Shown: positions 1 to 8,837, numbered from the stretch's first letter. The stretch: DNA of 13,901 nt from an uncultured Sulfurovum sp. (GCA_937938065.1 CALDBH010000103.1:1-13901); one strand, 5' to 3'. The notes: generated by a model from the letters alone, not told the origin. Numbers and translations: made by a program.

Positions 1-69
1 CTTCAAAAACAGATCAGAACAGGCTATTTCAGTCTACCAAATGCACTCATTGTAGCAGGAGTAAAATAG
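1..69 (+). CDS. C-terminal end of an unidentified upstream gene (partial)
   Basis: An open frame reads from base 1 to a TAG at 67-69, giving 22 residues (ending ...LIVAGVK). The stop directly abuts the ATG of the next gene, and the AGGAG ribosome-binding site for that gene (57-61) lies inside this frame, so the two genes are probably translationally coupled. In other bacteria the gene before a TtpC-like protein in this operon type is often a DUF3450-family coiled-coil periplasmic protein. That would fit here, but the fragment is too short to show it and no function is assigned. Confidence 0.6.
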   Translation, partial: LQKQIRTGYFSLPNALIVAGVK

Positions 70-1392
70 ATGAAAAAAATAATATTAATCATGACAGCAG
101 CACTATTTGCTACTTCAGTCAATGCAAGCGAACTTAGTGAAGCATATAAAAAAGAGTATACATTTTTAAAAGCACAAAAGAGTGAACTACAGAGTAGATT
201 GATCAAAGAAGATAAGCAGCAAAAAGAAGATATTGCAGTAGCTGGTGAAAAACTTAATGGATTACAGGAGACATTGATCAAGGTCTCTGATGCGCTTCAA
301 ATGTCACAAGAGAAGCTTGAAAAGCTCAATAAAAAGGCAAATGAAGTATCTGAAAATGGTGATATGACTTCAGTTGTTACTATGCAAGCCATTTCTGCAC
401 TTGGTGAGTATGGTATCGCGTTAGATGAGAGTAACAAAACAAGTAACATTCAGAAGCTGACAAATGCATTTGCCCAGTCAGAAAAATTATATGCTACGTT
501 GTCTTCTGTGAGAAACGAGAAGGGTAGATTTTATCTTCCGAATGGAAAACCTGTAGATGCAGATATTGTTAAAGTAGGTAATGTTGCTGCATTTGGTATA
601 GCCAAAGAAGCTGCCGGAGCATTAGCACCAGCGGGAGACAGTAAGTATAAACTATGGAATTCTGCAGATGCTTCAGATGATGCAAAAGCACTTTTTTCAG
701 GAGAGAGACTTGAGAGTATCGATATTTTTGTCTATGAGAACCTGGATAAAGAAGTAGAGTTCAAAAAAGAGAAAACAATGGGTGATACGGTAAGAGCCGG
801 TGGTATGATAGGATATATCATTTTAGCTCTTGGAGCGTTTGGTTTACTTCTTATTGCACTTAGAATTGTTTTACTTTCTAAATCTGGTTCTAGAGTAGAG
901 AACCTTACAAAAACGGTAGTAGAAAAGTTAAATACAAGTGGTGTAGCAGAGGCTCAAGAAGCGATCAAAGAATATAAAGGTTCAACAGCGAGGGTACTCA
1001 AAGCAACATTAAGAAACATTACCAGAGACAGAGAACATATAGAAGATATCGTTACGGAAAATATCCTCAATGAGAGTTCTGCTATAGATAAATTCGGTTC
1101 ATTTGTACTTGTGATTGCTGCAGTTGCACCACTTCTTGGGCTTTTAGGTACGGTTACGGGAATGATCTCAACATTTGACATCATCACAGAGCATGGTACA
1201 GGAGATCCTAAACTTTTATCTGGTGGTATCTCTGAAGCACTTGTAACAACAATGTTGGGTCTTATCGTTGCGATACCACTTTTGTTACTGGGTAACCTCT
1301 TGTCTGGTTGGGCACAGAAGATCAAAGATTCTATGGAACAAAGTGCGCTTCATGTGATCAATGTTTTTGAGAAAAACAGTCCAAAGAGCTAG
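70..1392 (+). CDS. ttpC: TtpC-like long ExbB-family protein (MotA/TolQ/ExbB proton channel)
   Basis: Inner-membrane component of a TonB energy-transduction complex. The 440-residue protein begins with a signal peptide (residues 1-19, cut near VNA/SE). A long charged, coiled-coil-prone periplasmic region follows (about 22-95), then a further periplasmic part to about 240. Hydrophobic segments lie at about 244-269, 343-369 and 388-413. The last two carry the MotA/TolQ/ExbB signature (PLLGLLGTVTGMISTFD at 354-370, then GGISEALVTTMLGLIVAIP at 385-403). The N-terminal periplasmic extension separates it from ordinary ExbB (about 200-240 residues) and matches TtpC, the extra subunit of TonB2-type systems in Vibrio. 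The start is supported by AGGAG at 57-61, 8 bases before the ATG. A normal-length ExbB follows 2 bases later, so the operon encodes two ExbB-family proteins. The fold assignment is firm; the TtpC role is inferred from architecture and gene order. Confidence 0.88.
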   Translation: MKKIILIMTAALFATSVNASELSEAYKKEYTFLKAQKSELQSRLIKEDKQQKEDIAVAGEKLNGLQETLIKVSDALQMSQEKLEKLNKKANEVSENGDMTSVVTMQAISALGEYGIALDESNKTSNIQKLTNAFAQSEKLYATLSSVRNEKGRFYLPNGKPVDADIVKVGNVAAFGIAKEAAGALAPAGDSKYKLWNSADASDDAKALFSGERLESIDIFVYENLDKEVEFKKEKTMGDTVRAGGMIGYIILALGAFGLLLIALRIVLLSKSGSRVENLTKTVVEKLNTSGVAEAQEAIKEYKGSTARVLKATLRNITRDREHIEDIVTENILNESSAIDKFGSFVLVIAAVAPLLGLLGTVTGMISTFDIITEHGTGDPKLLSGGISEALVTTMLGLIVAIPLLLLGNLLSGWAQKIKDSMEQSALHVINVFEKNSPKS

Positions 1393-1394
1393 AG

Positions 1395-2006
1395 ATGACA
1401 GGGGTTATTGGAGATTTTATCTCTCTCATGAATACAGGAGGGGCAGTGATGTGGGTACTTTTTGCACTCAATCTGGCTCTCTGGTACGGACTTGGGTATC
1501 GTTATCTTACACTTAAAAGAGGAACAAAAGGTAATGTGCGAAGACTTGTCTCCAAACATGAAAAAAGAGGTGAGGCTCAAGCCATGAGAGGCTTACTTGA
1601 TTATGCTGCAGCAGATGCACTTGAAGCAGCAAGAGAGGCAAAAAAGCTAGGTAAACATGCCAGAAATTTTGTAATGGATGCACTTGCTCCCTATATGATC
1701 GTGGTCGGTACCTATTCAACACTGGTGAAGACGATCGTTGTCTTGGCTCCATTGGTAGGATTACTAGGTACGGTTATAGGGATGATAGAAACATTTGATG
1801 CTTTACAGTCAAGCTCTATGTTCGCACAGGGAAACAGTATCTCTGGGGGTATATCAAAAGCGCTTTTTACTACAGAACTGGGACTTGTTGTGGCAGTACC
1901 GGGGCTTATCATTGGAAAGATACTTGATAAACAAGAAGAGCGATATGAGTTAGAGCTTGAACAGATCGCAGATGTAATATGTACAAAGGATGAGTATGAG
2001 ATTTAG
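1395..2006 (+). CDS. exbB: ExbB proton-channel subunit of the TonB complex
   Basis: Inner-membrane proton channel that, with ExbD, uses the proton motive force to energise TonB. The protein has 203 residues, the short form of the family. Membrane segments are visible at about 16-36, 108-132 and 152-174. The conserved channel motifs are LAPLVGLLGTVIGMIETFDAL and GGISKALFTTELGLVVAVPGLIIG, close to the matching parts of the preceding long paralogue. The ATG lies 2 bases after the upstream stop, with only a weak AGAG before it, so translation probably depends on coupling. Its 3' end overlaps the start of exbD. A MotA or TolQ identity is less likely because ExbD and TonB follow directly. Confidence 0.92.
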   Translation: MTGVIGDFISLMNTGGAVMWVLFALNLALWYGLGYRYLTLKRGTKGNVRRLVSKHEKRGEAQAMRGLLDYAAADALEAAREAKKLGKHARNFVMDALAPYMIVVGTYSTLVKTIVVLAPLVGLLGTVIGMIETFDALQSSSMFAQGNSISGGISKALFTTELGLVVAVPGLIIGKILDKQEERYELELEQIADVICTKDEYEI

Positions 2007-2400
2007 ACCAAGAAAACAGAACATTGACAATATTGATGTATCTCCATTGATTGACATGGTATTTATATTGTTGATATTTTTTATGGTAACCACGACATTT
2101 GTAAAGGATATGAAGTTAGATCTTAATCGTCCTTCCGCAGCTTCGGCAAGCAAGGCATCCTCAAAAGTGGTACGTGTCTATATCGACAATACCAATGAGA
2201 TATATATTGACAATCAACCTGTGAAGCTTTGGGCTGTACAGAGTAAACTGAGAGATCTTCTTAGAGGAAACAGTGATAAGTCTGTATTAGTCATTTCAGA
2301 TACAAGTATCCCGGTTGAAAGATTGATTGATGTGGTGGATGAGTGTCGTATGAGTGGCGCTAAAGATGTAGCTGTATCTACTACTAAAGAGATGGGTTAA
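1996..2400 (+). CDS. exbD: ExbD biopolymer transport protein
   Basis: Partner of ExbB in the TonB motor, anchored by one N-terminal membrane helix with a periplasmic C-terminal domain. The segment VSPLIDMVFILLIFFMVTTTF carries the conserved membrane aspartate (D20 from this start), equivalent to the essential Asp25 of E. coli ExbD. The C-terminal part has the usual pattern ending in a segment that pairs conserved VSTTKE-type residues. Two in-frame ATGs exist, at 1990 and 1996. The only Shine-Dalgarno-like sequence, AAAGGA at 1985-1990, touches the first but sits 5 bases before the second, so I chose 1996 (134 residues, starting MRFRPRKQ). The reading frame overlaps the end of exbB by 11 bases, a sign of translational coupling. 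Confidence 0.9.
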   Translation: MRFRPRKQNIDNIDVSPLIDMVFILLIFFMVTTTFVKDMKLDLNRPSAASASKASSKVVRVYIDNTNEIYIDNQPVKLWAVQSKLRDLLRGNSDKSVLVISDTSIPVERLIDVVDECRMSGAKDVAVSTTKEMG

Positions 2401-2405
2401 TTCTT

Positions 2406-3044
2406 ATGTTTGTCAATAAGCGTATGAAGCAAAAAAGAGAGCTTTTTGCCCTTATTTCCATGCTTTTTGGTGCTGTCCTAATGATGGTTTTGGTTATATC
2501 TTTCAATAAAGATGTAGAGAAAAAAGAGGAAGTAAAAAAAGATCCTCTAAGGTATATGAAGGTCAAAAAGGTAAATCAAGAGATCAAAAAACCTAAGCCA
2601 AAACCAAAACCTAAGAAAAAGAGTACACCTAAAGCACCTCTGCCTGATCTAAGTTCTATGTTGGGAGGTATTGAGATGGATATTCCTGAGTTTGAACTTG
2701 GGAACATCGCAGGTAATCCCAATGATCTTTTGGGTGAGATAGCCAGAAATGCAGCGATGAGTGAAGGTACGGTAGATACGAAACCAAGAGTATTATCCAG
2801 ATCACCGATGCAATATCCTGCAGGGGCAATGAAAAAGCGTATTAAGGGATATGTGGTGATAAACCTTCTTATTGATACGGATGGAAGTATAGACGCAGCA
2901 AAAGTACTGCAGTCAGCACCTCCTGGTGTTTTTGATACAGCAGCACTCAGTGGTATTAGATCTTGGAGATTTTCTCCGGGAAAATATAAAGGCAGACCTG
3001 TCAAAGTATGGGTAAAACAAAAAGTCAGGTTTGACTTTAACTAA
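2406..3044 (+). CDS. tonB: TonB energy transducer
   Basis: Periplasm-spanning protein that carries energy from the ExbB/ExbD motor to outer-membrane receptors. In its 212 residues there is a basic N-terminus, one membrane anchor at about 12-33, a lysine/proline-rich rod at about 61-80 (repeated KP pairs), a spacer, and a C-terminal TonB domain at about 130-212. The domain shows the family pattern: SPMQYPAGAMKKRIKGYVVI, then a DTDGSI turn, a WRFSPGKYKGRPV segment and a final β strand. The rod is short, as in TonB2-type proteins that work with TtpC. The start lies 5 bases after exbD with little ribosome-binding sequence; a second ATG at 2424 would remove six residues before the anchor. TonB identity is clear from domain order and neighbours. 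Confidence 0.92.
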   Translation: MFVNKRMKQKRELFALISMLFGAVLMMVLVISFNKDVEKKEEVKKDPLRYMKVKKVNQEIKKPKPKPKPKKKSTPKAPLPDLSSMLGGIEMDIPEFELGNIAGNPNDLLGEIARNAAMSEGTVDTKPRVLSRSPMQYPAGAMKKRIKGYVVINLLIDTDGSIDAAKVLQSAPPGVFDTAALSGIRSWRFSPGKYKGRPVKVWVKQKVRFDFN

Positions 3045-3053
3045 GGGAAAGAG

Positions 3054-4331
3054 ATGCGAAATATATTAAAAATAGCTATAGGTACGCTCATACTCTCTAT
3101 CTTGGTAGAGGCAAAGACAAATGATCTGCCAGAGGTTGACCATTTGGCACTGGCATCGATGATGGTCTATGACGGGAAGTTTGACAAAGCCAATGCAGAA
3201 CTGGCAGAGGCTAAACAATATGATAAAAACTTGGATATGTCAAAATACTACACCATTAAAGGTGTGATAGCGATGCGTCAGGAAAAGCATGCTCAGGCGA
3301 TAGGTTATCTTAAAGAAGCGGTTGAGGCTACAAAGACAAAAGTATATGTCGCTCCTGCACCTCTCAAAGAAAAAAGAGAACACTTGTTTTCTATTGCTAG
3401 CCAGCCTAAGCCTGTAGCTAAGGTAACAACAGTACCTTTTGATGGTGAGAAATTGAGAAAAGAACAGCTCCAAAAGCTTTACAGTTATCTAAGTCAAGAG
3501 TCATATAAGGTTAAGAATTATGCTGCAACGATCAAATATCTTGATCTACAAGGTCCAGCAGGAAGAGATCAGGCGCAAAAATATATGTTGAGAGCAGATT
3601 GTTATTGGAAAATGAATGATAAAGATAGTGCTGTAGACATCTTAACCACAGGTGCCAAAGTTTTTCCAAAAGATCAATCACTTTTAAAACAAAAGTTTTA
3701 TTACTTTACTCAGCTTGGTCTGTATCAAGAGGCAATTATAAGTGCCAAAGCATATATGAAGCGTGCTACTCCTAATGCAAAAGAGTATATGGCTTTAGCG
3801 CAAATGTTGCTTGCAGGCGGACAAAGGGAAGAAGCCGTAAAAGTCTTGGAAGAGACAAAAATGCTTTTCCCAACTAATGCAAAAGTCAATATGCTACTTG
3901 GACACTTGTATATGAAAAAAGGAATGCAGTTCACGACTGCCAATCTCTTTGAACAAGGGTCTTACTTTGAGCATAAATACACTAAAGAAGCGGCAGAACT
4001 CCATAGAAGAGTAGGGTTGATCCCGCATGCTTTATATCTTAACTCACAAGTAAGCGACAAACAAGAAAAGTTAAAACAGAAAATAGCGATCTATGTAGAT
4101 CGTGGTGAGTATGAGAAGGTTATAGGACTTATAGATGCACTTAAGCGATATAAGATGCTTGAGGATGACAGTATTAGATATGCAGTGGCATATGCATATT
4201 ATATGGCTAAAGATTATGAAGAGGCAGAAGTGCAATTGAAAAAGATCACAGATAATGAGTTGTTTTCTAAAGCAACGATCATTCGAAAAAATATTGAGAA
4301 ATGTCAAGATAACAGTATGGAGTGTATATAA
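3054..4331 (+). CDS. Periplasmic TPR-repeat protein of the TonB operon
   Basis: A 425-residue exported protein of unknown exact role. Residues 1-20 form a signal peptide (cut near VEA/KT). The rest is mostly amphipathic helices arranged as tetratricopeptide-like repeats. Clear examples are around HLALASMMVYDGKFDKANAE (28-48), KYYTIKGVIAMRQEKHAQAI (64-83), EYMALAQMLLAGGQREEAVK and VNMLLGHLYMKKG in the middle, and a C-terminal pair near RYAVAYAYYMAKDYEEAEVQ. A lysine- and proline-containing linker lies at about 95-130. GGGAAAG-type sequence (3045-3051) precedes the ATG, 9 bases after tonB. TPR proteins are common last members of TtpC/ExbB/ExbD/TonB operons and probably scaffold the complex in the periplasm, but I see no residue that defines a function. 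Two cysteines lie in the last ten or so residues. Confidence 0.8.
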   Translation: MRNILKIAIGTLILSILVEAKTNDLPEVDHLALASMMVYDGKFDKANAELAEAKQYDKNLDMSKYYTIKGVIAMRQEKHAQAIGYLKEAVEATKTKVYVAPAPLKEKREHLFSIASQPKPVAKVTTVPFDGEKLRKEQLQKLYSYLSQESYKVKNYAATIKYLDLQGPAGRDQAQKYMLRADCYWKMNDKDSAVDILTTGAKVFPKDQSLLKQKFYYFTQLGLYQEAIISAKAYMKRATPNAKEYMALAQMLLAGGQREEAVKVLEETKMLFPTNAKVNMLLGHLYMKKGMQFTTANLFEQGSYFEHKYTKEAAELHRRVGLIPHALYLNSQVSDKQEKLKQKIAIYVDRGEYEKVIGLIDALKRYKMLEDDSIRYAVAYAYYMAKDYEEAEVQLKKITDNELFSKATIIRKNIEKCQDNSMECI

Positions 4332-4333
4332 CT

Positions 4334-7300
4334 ATGAAACAGATTTTAAGGCTTTGTCTACTCGTTGCTGTGATAACAGTAGCATGGGGCGAAAATCAAA
4401 AAACAGGAACTGTCACTGTTTTCACATTTAAAGATCAGACACCACTGCAGGCAAGTGTAATCACAGTAGATGGTAAACGTGTATTTAAAAGTGATGTAGA
4501 CGGTTCACTGAAAACGACACTTCCTGTGGGAACACATACTGTAGAGATAGTAGGACGTGGGTTGAACAGAGAACATCTTGGGTATTTTAAAAAAAGAGTA
4601 ACCATTAAAGAGGGACGTGATACACAAGTCGTTGCAACCTTCTCTCAAAATACTAAAGTACCTCTGGTTACTGTCGATACACCAGTGGGGAAGCTTACAC
4701 AGGCAAAAAGTACACAAGCAATTAATGTTACAGGGAAGGGACGTCTTACTGGTACCGTACTGTCTGCTGAAAGCAAGACACCGATTTCAGGAGCAAGGGT
4801 TTTTGTAAAAGGTACAGCAGTCGATGCACGAACAGATGCTGCAGGTAAGTTTTCTGTGGAAGTGCCTTCTGGCGTAGCTTTAAGTATATCAGTTGTGCAT
4901 ACTGCATATAGTGCGCAGACCATAGGGGGAGTGAAAGTAGCGAAAAATGGCAGTACTTTACGTCAGATTACACTGACTCCAGCCAGTATGGAGCTTGAGG
5001 AATATGTGGTACTCGCACCGAAAGTAGAAGGTTCTTTGGCGGACATCATAGCAGAAGAGAAGAACTCCAATGCCATTGCCAACATAATAGGGGCAGAAGA
5101 GTTATCAAAAAAAGGTGACTCTACTGCTGCGGCTGCACTTCGTAGGGTAACTGGTGTGACTTTGGTCGATGGTAGAAATATTTATGTTAGGGGTCTTGGA
5201 GAAAGATATTCGAATATTGAGATGAACGGATTGCCTTTGCCTTCACCAAACCCACTTAAGAGAACTGTACCACTGGATATCTTTCCTTCTTCTATCATTG
5301 GTTCTATGAAGATCCAGAAAAGTGCTTCTGCCGACATTCCAAGCTCTTTTGGTGGTGGATATATAGATATCAGGACCAAAGAACGATTTGATGAAGATTT
5401 TATTAAAGTCTCTCTTGCTGGAAAGATCAACAACTATACAGGAACATCACAGATAGACCATGTTGGTTCTGGATCTGACTGGACAGGATATGACCACAGT
5501 TATAGAGAGATACCTCAGCCTATACTGGATGCTACGCAGGTACGTGTAGGGGAAAGAACACCTACGTTTACAACAAGAGATTTTACTGAAGAGCAATTGT
5601 CAGAGTTTGCTAGAATGTATCCGAATCGTATATATGGTGTATATGAATCGACACTAAAGCCTGGATTTGGAGGTTCGATCGAAGGTGCAAAAAGTTTTGA
5701 CATTGATGATGACCATCACTTTAGTATCTATGGGAACTATTCGTATGCTCAGGACAGTAAATATGTCCCTGAAGAGTTTTATGGGTATGACTATGATGCA
5801 GATGGTAATCAAAAGCCAGAAGCGACTAAATATGGTACGATCGATCAGGTCGGTACGTCTATTGCTCATGGGGGTATGCTGAATATAGGGTATAACTATT
5901 TGGATGTTTTAAGAATGAAATATACCAAACTCTATACAAACAATGCAGTGAAGTCAACAAGGGTTACTGATGGTATTATAGGATCAAATTACTCGGATAT
6001 GACATATTATAATTTAAACTGGGAAGAGAGAGAACTGGATGTGAATCAATTCAGTGGAGATTTTGATTATCAGGTCTTTGATATGACCTCTAAGCTTGAG
6101 TTTGGGTTTCAAAACAGTACCGCATCATTTTATCAGCCAAATAATTATCAATATATTTATATTACGGAAGGTGGACTCACATTTAATGATAATACCAAAA
6201 GTAACCATTTGTCAAACCGTGTAACTTCAGATGATACACTCAATGCCATGTATCTTAAAAACAAACATGAGATTGAAATTTTTAACCCGGATGAATTTAT
6301 TGAGTATGGAATCAATATCTCATCCAAAGAGAGAGTTTCCAGACAACAGAAGTATTATCTTGATAAGACGAATAATCTACCAGTAACTGACCGTGATCTG
6401 GTTCAAGAAATAGATGCTATCTACGGTAATTATGTTTTGCCTCCGTATCCATATGATTATAGACTGTTTCAAGTAGCTACACTTTTCAAAGCAGAAGATT
6501 CTTTTGATGGATATATAGATGAAACAAGCCCCTTTATCTCATGGATGAGTAGACCTAGTGATGATGTTGAAGTGGTTTTGGGAGTAAGATATGTGAGTTT
6601 AGATCAGAACATTGATCAGTACAAACTAGATAAGACAAACCCTGATTTTTCACAAAGAAATAATGTGATTATTGTACGAGATTCATTATCGATCGATGAT
6701 TATTTTCCATCTGTTTCTGTCAAATATAAATACAGTGAAAAACAATTTTTTGATTTTGCTGCATCTAAAACGTATATCATGCCTGATATGAGAGAGTTTA
6801 CTGAGGGTGAATATTTTCACCCGTTTGATGTGGCTACCATTGTAGGTAATCCGGAGCTTGTCAATACACTTATCTATAACTTTGATCTTAAATACAGTTA
6901 TTTCTTCTCGGAGAGAGAAAATATAAAACTTGGACTTTTTTATAAATATATGGATAAACCGATCGAAGATGTGATGTTGCCATCTACTTCATTACCTATC
7001 TACTCTTTTGCTAACACTGAGGAAGCAACACTTTATGGGTTTGAAATCGATGGAAGAAAAAACTTTGATTTTATAAATCCAAAATGGTCTAATTACTATG
7101 TATCAGGTAACTTCTCGTATAACTATTCTGAAGTGACATTAACTGAAGAACAAAAGGATATTTTTACATCCGACAACAGAGAGCTACAAGGCCTATCTCC
7201 TTATGTTTTGAATCTTACCCTAGGATATGAAACGCAAACAAGATCTGCACTTCTTAACTTAAATAGCATGGCAGAACGTATTCGTAAAGTTGGTGTCATT

Positions 7301-7516
7301 GATGGACCAGACAGAGAATTAGATCAATACGAAGTACCTGCAACACTTTTAGATTTTGTCTGGACAGAGAAATTTAATTATGAGTATGATTTTGAAGTTA
7401 GGGTTAAAGCAGGGAATCTTTTAAATGAAGAGGTTATTTGGAAACAGGGAGATGGTGTCACAAGAAAATTTAAAACTGGAAGAACATTGGGGATGAAAGT
7501 ATCAGCTAAATTCTAA
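4334..7516 (+). CDS. TonB-dependent outer-membrane receptor with tandem N-terminal β-sandwich domains
   Basis: Outer-membrane β-barrel transporter energised by TonB; its substrate is not known. From the chosen ATG the protein has 1060 residues. A signal peptide (1-19, cut near AWG/EN) is followed by a first carboxypeptidase-regulatory-like domain (about 23-100) and a second, more typical one (about 135-215, GRLTGTVLSAESKTPISGARV). A possible TonB box comes next (LEEYVVLAP, about 221-229). The plug domain (about 240-350) contains RRVTGVTLVDGRNIYVRGLG and SFGGGYIDIRTK, and the barrel ends in aromatic VSAKF. A GTG at 4322 is in frame, but it overlaps the previous gene by 10 bases and would put four residues before the signal peptide. 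GGAG at 4319-4322 serves the ATG at 4334. It lies 2 bases after the TPR gene, so it is co-transcribed with the TonB machinery. No terminator is visible before the porin promoter. Confidence 0.9.
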   Translation: MKQILRLCLLVAVITVAWGENQKTGTVTVFTFKDQTPLQASVITVDGKRVFKSDVDGSLKTTLPVGTHTVEIVGRGLNREHLGYFKKRVTIKEGRDTQVVATFSQNTKVPLVTVDTPVGKLTQAKSTQAINVTGKGRLTGTVLSAESKTPISGARVFVKGTAVDARTDAAGKFSVEVPSGVALSISVVHTAYSAQTIGGVKVAKNGSTLRQITLTPASMELEEYVVLAPKVEGSLADIIAEEKNSNAIANIIGAEELSKKGDSTAAAALRRVTGVTLVDGRNIYVRGLGERYSNIEMNGLPLPSPNPLKRTVPLDIFPSSIIGSMKIQKSASADIPSSFGGGYIDIRTKERFDEDFIKVSLAGKINNYTGTSQIDHVGSGSDWTGYDHSYREIPQPILDATQVRVGERTPTFTTRDFTEEQLSEFARMYPNRIYGVYESTLKPGFGGSIEGAKSFDIDDDHHFSIYGNYSYAQDSKYVPEEFYGYDYDADGNQKPEATKYGTIDQVGTSIAHGGMLNIGYNYLDVLRMKYTKLYTNNAVKSTRVTDGIIGSNYSDMTYYNLNWEERELDVNQFSGDFDYQVFDMTSKLEFGFQNSTASFYQPNNYQYIYITEGGLTFNDNTKSNHLSNRVTSDDTLNAMYLKNKHEIEIFNPDEFIEYGINISSKERVSRQQKYYLDKTNNLPVTDRDLVQEIDAIYGNYVLPPYPYDYRLFQVATLFKAEDSFDGYIDETSPFISWMSRPSDDVEVVLGVRYVSLDQNIDQYKLDKTNPDFSQRNNVIIVRDSLSIDDYFPSVSVKYKYSEKQFFDFAASKTYIMPDMREFTEGEYFHPFDVATIVGNPELVNTLIYNFDLKYSYFFSERENIKLGLFYKYMDKPIEDVMLPSTSLPIYSFANTEEATLYGFEIDGRKNFDFINPKWSNYYVSGNFSYNYSEVTLTEEQKDIFTSDNRELQGLSPYVLNLTLGYETQTRSALLNLNSMAERIRKVGVIDGPDRELDQYEVPATLLDFVWTEKFNYEYDFEVRVKAGNLLNEEVIWKQGDGVTRKFKTGRTLGMKVSAKF

Positions 7517-7518
7517 AT

Positions 7519-7562
7519 GGCTACATGTGTGTAATCAATTTGTAACCAATTCATAATATAAT
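7519..7562 (+). promoter_or_regulatory. Pho-type box and -10 of the porin gene
   Basis: Two near-identical 11-bp direct repeats, TGTAATCAATT (7530-7540) and TGTAACCAATT (7541-7551), are followed after exactly 5 bases by a perfect TATAAT (7557-7562). A third, weaker upstream copy, GGCTACATGTG (7519-7529), starts just after the receptor stop codon and resembles the first copy before the pit gene. There is no separate -35 hexamer at the usual distance; the repeats occupy that place, as in PhoB-activated promoters. The predicted start of transcription is near 7569, leaving a leader of about 26 nt that includes GAGGA at 7581-7585. Confidence 0.75.
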
Positions 7563-7594
7563 TCCGAACTTTAAACAATTGAGGAAAAAATTAG

Positions 7595-8755
7595 ATGAAA
7601 AAAATTGTATTATCAATGGCCGCAGTAGCAACAGTAGCAATGGCGGCTGGGGACATCGACCATCCAGTTGAACGAATAGCAGAAGTGAAAAACACAACTC
7701 CAGAACAAGTAGCTGAAAAAAGCTTTATGGACAGAATTCATTTCAAAGGTGATCTAAGACTAAGATATGAGAGTATTGAACAAGATGACAGAGACAATAA
7801 ATATAGAAATAGATATCGTTTAAGACTAGGCTCAAACATTGATATTACAGATAATCTTCACTTTGATGTTGGTATGAGAAGTGGTTTTGCAAACCCAACT
7901 TCAGGAAACCAAACATTCTTGGATGACGAGCCTTTGATGGACTACTTTTTCCAGTCGCTTAGATTCAATATTTTAGGTTTCTCTTATCAGTCTGATAACT
8001 CTACTTACAAAGTAGGTAGACAACCATACATGATGTACAGACCTATTAAATCACAACTTGTTTGGGATAACGATGTCTCATTGAACGGAGTGAATTACCA
8101 GTTTAAAGATGATACAAAGATCATCACTGTAGGTGCGAACCAACCAACTTTGGAAGAAGCAGCTACAGATGATGCAGACGACGTCAACCTATTTTTAGCA
8201 CAATATGTACATAAAACAAAATTAGAGTTTGCAAAACTTAATTTAGGTACTGGTATCTATTATTATGATGGCTTAAAAGGAAACATACCTCTTTTTGGTT
8301 CAAGAAAAGGTAATACCTTAGATGAAAATGGTTTGTATGCAAATGATTATCATGTAGTAGAAGGATTTGGTGAACTACAGTTTAAAGATGCATTTGGTAT
8401 GCCAATTAAAGTCGCAGCAGGAGTTGTATATAACGTAGCGGCAGACGACAATAACTTTGGGTATGATTTAGCATTTCAATTAGGTAAAGCTAAAAATGTC
8501 GGTGACTGGCAAGTAAAATACTCGTATACAGATCTTGAAGAGGATGCGACATATGGTGCATATTCTGACTCAGATAACTTTGGTGGTGGTACTGCTTCTA
8601 AAGGTCATGCGATTAGAGCAAAATATAAATTTGGTAAGAACACATACCTTGCTGGTAACTTCTTCTTCAATAAACTTTATGAAAGCAAAAGTAAAATAGA
8701 AGGAATGGAACCAGATTATGAGCGTGTACAATTGGATGCAATTATTAAATTCTAA
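7595..8755 (+). CDS. Outer-membrane porin (putative porin family), probably phosphate-regulated
   Basis: A 386-residue outer-membrane β-barrel. Residues 1-17 are a signal peptide (cut near AMA/AG). A short helical stretch follows, and then alternating amphipathic strands begin at GDLRLRYES (52-60) and RNRYRLRLG (71-79), patterns typical of the Porin_5 'putative porin' group. The last strand ends in phenylalanine (AIIKF), the usual barrel-assembly signal. GAGGA at 7581-7585 lies 9 bases before the ATG. The gene has its own promoter with a Pho-type box and is followed by a strong hairpin, so it is a single-gene transcript. By context it probably lets phosphate or phosphate esters into the periplasm. 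That is an inference: I did not identify the basic residue ladder of OprP-type phosphate porins, so general porin function is the safe statement. Confidence 0.82.
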   Translation: MKKIVLSMAAVATVAMAAGDIDHPVERIAEVKNTTPEQVAEKSFMDRIHFKGDLRLRYESIEQDDRDNKYRNRYRLRLGSNIDITDNLHFDVGMRSGFANPTSGNQTFLDDEPLMDYFFQSLRFNILGFSYQSDNSTYKVGRQPYMMYRPIKSQLVWDNDVSLNGVNYQFKDDTKIITVGANQPTLEEAATDDADDVNLFLAQYVHKTKLEFAKLNLGTGIYYYDGLKGNIPLFGSRKGNTLDENGLYANDYHVVEGFGELQFKDAFGMPIKVAAGVVYNVAADDNNFGYDLAFQLGKAKNVGDWQVKYSYTDLEEDATYGAYSDSDNFGGGTASKGHAIRAKYKFGKNTYLAGNFFFNKLYESKSKIEGMEPDYERVQLDAIIKF

Positions 8756-8774
8756 TCTCTTTTCAAACACTCCT

Positions 8775-8800
8775 AAAGATGGGCAGAAATGTCCATCTTT
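8775..8800 (+). terminator. Hairpin terminator after the porin gene
   Basis: An 11-bp stem (AAAGATGGGCA with TGTCCATCTTT, one G-U pair) closes a GAAA tetraloop. The following bases are moderately T-rich (TTTATCCCTTTT, with further T runs to 8825). It lies 20 bases after the porin stop and before the pit promoter, which fits intrinsic termination. The imperfect T tract keeps confidence moderate. Confidence 0.7.
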
Positions 8801-8837
8801 ATCCCTTTTAAATCCCCTTTTTTAACATATCAAATTT

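Noticed and set aside
1395..2400. MotA/MotB or TolQ/TolR identity for the ExbB/ExbD pair
   Set aside because: TonB with its C-terminal domain and a TonB-dependent receptor follow directly, and no Pal, TolB or flagellar gene is present.
4322..4333. GTG start for the TonB receptor at 4322
   Set aside because: It overlaps the TPR gene and would place four residues before a normal signal peptide; the ATG at 4334 has GGAG upstream.
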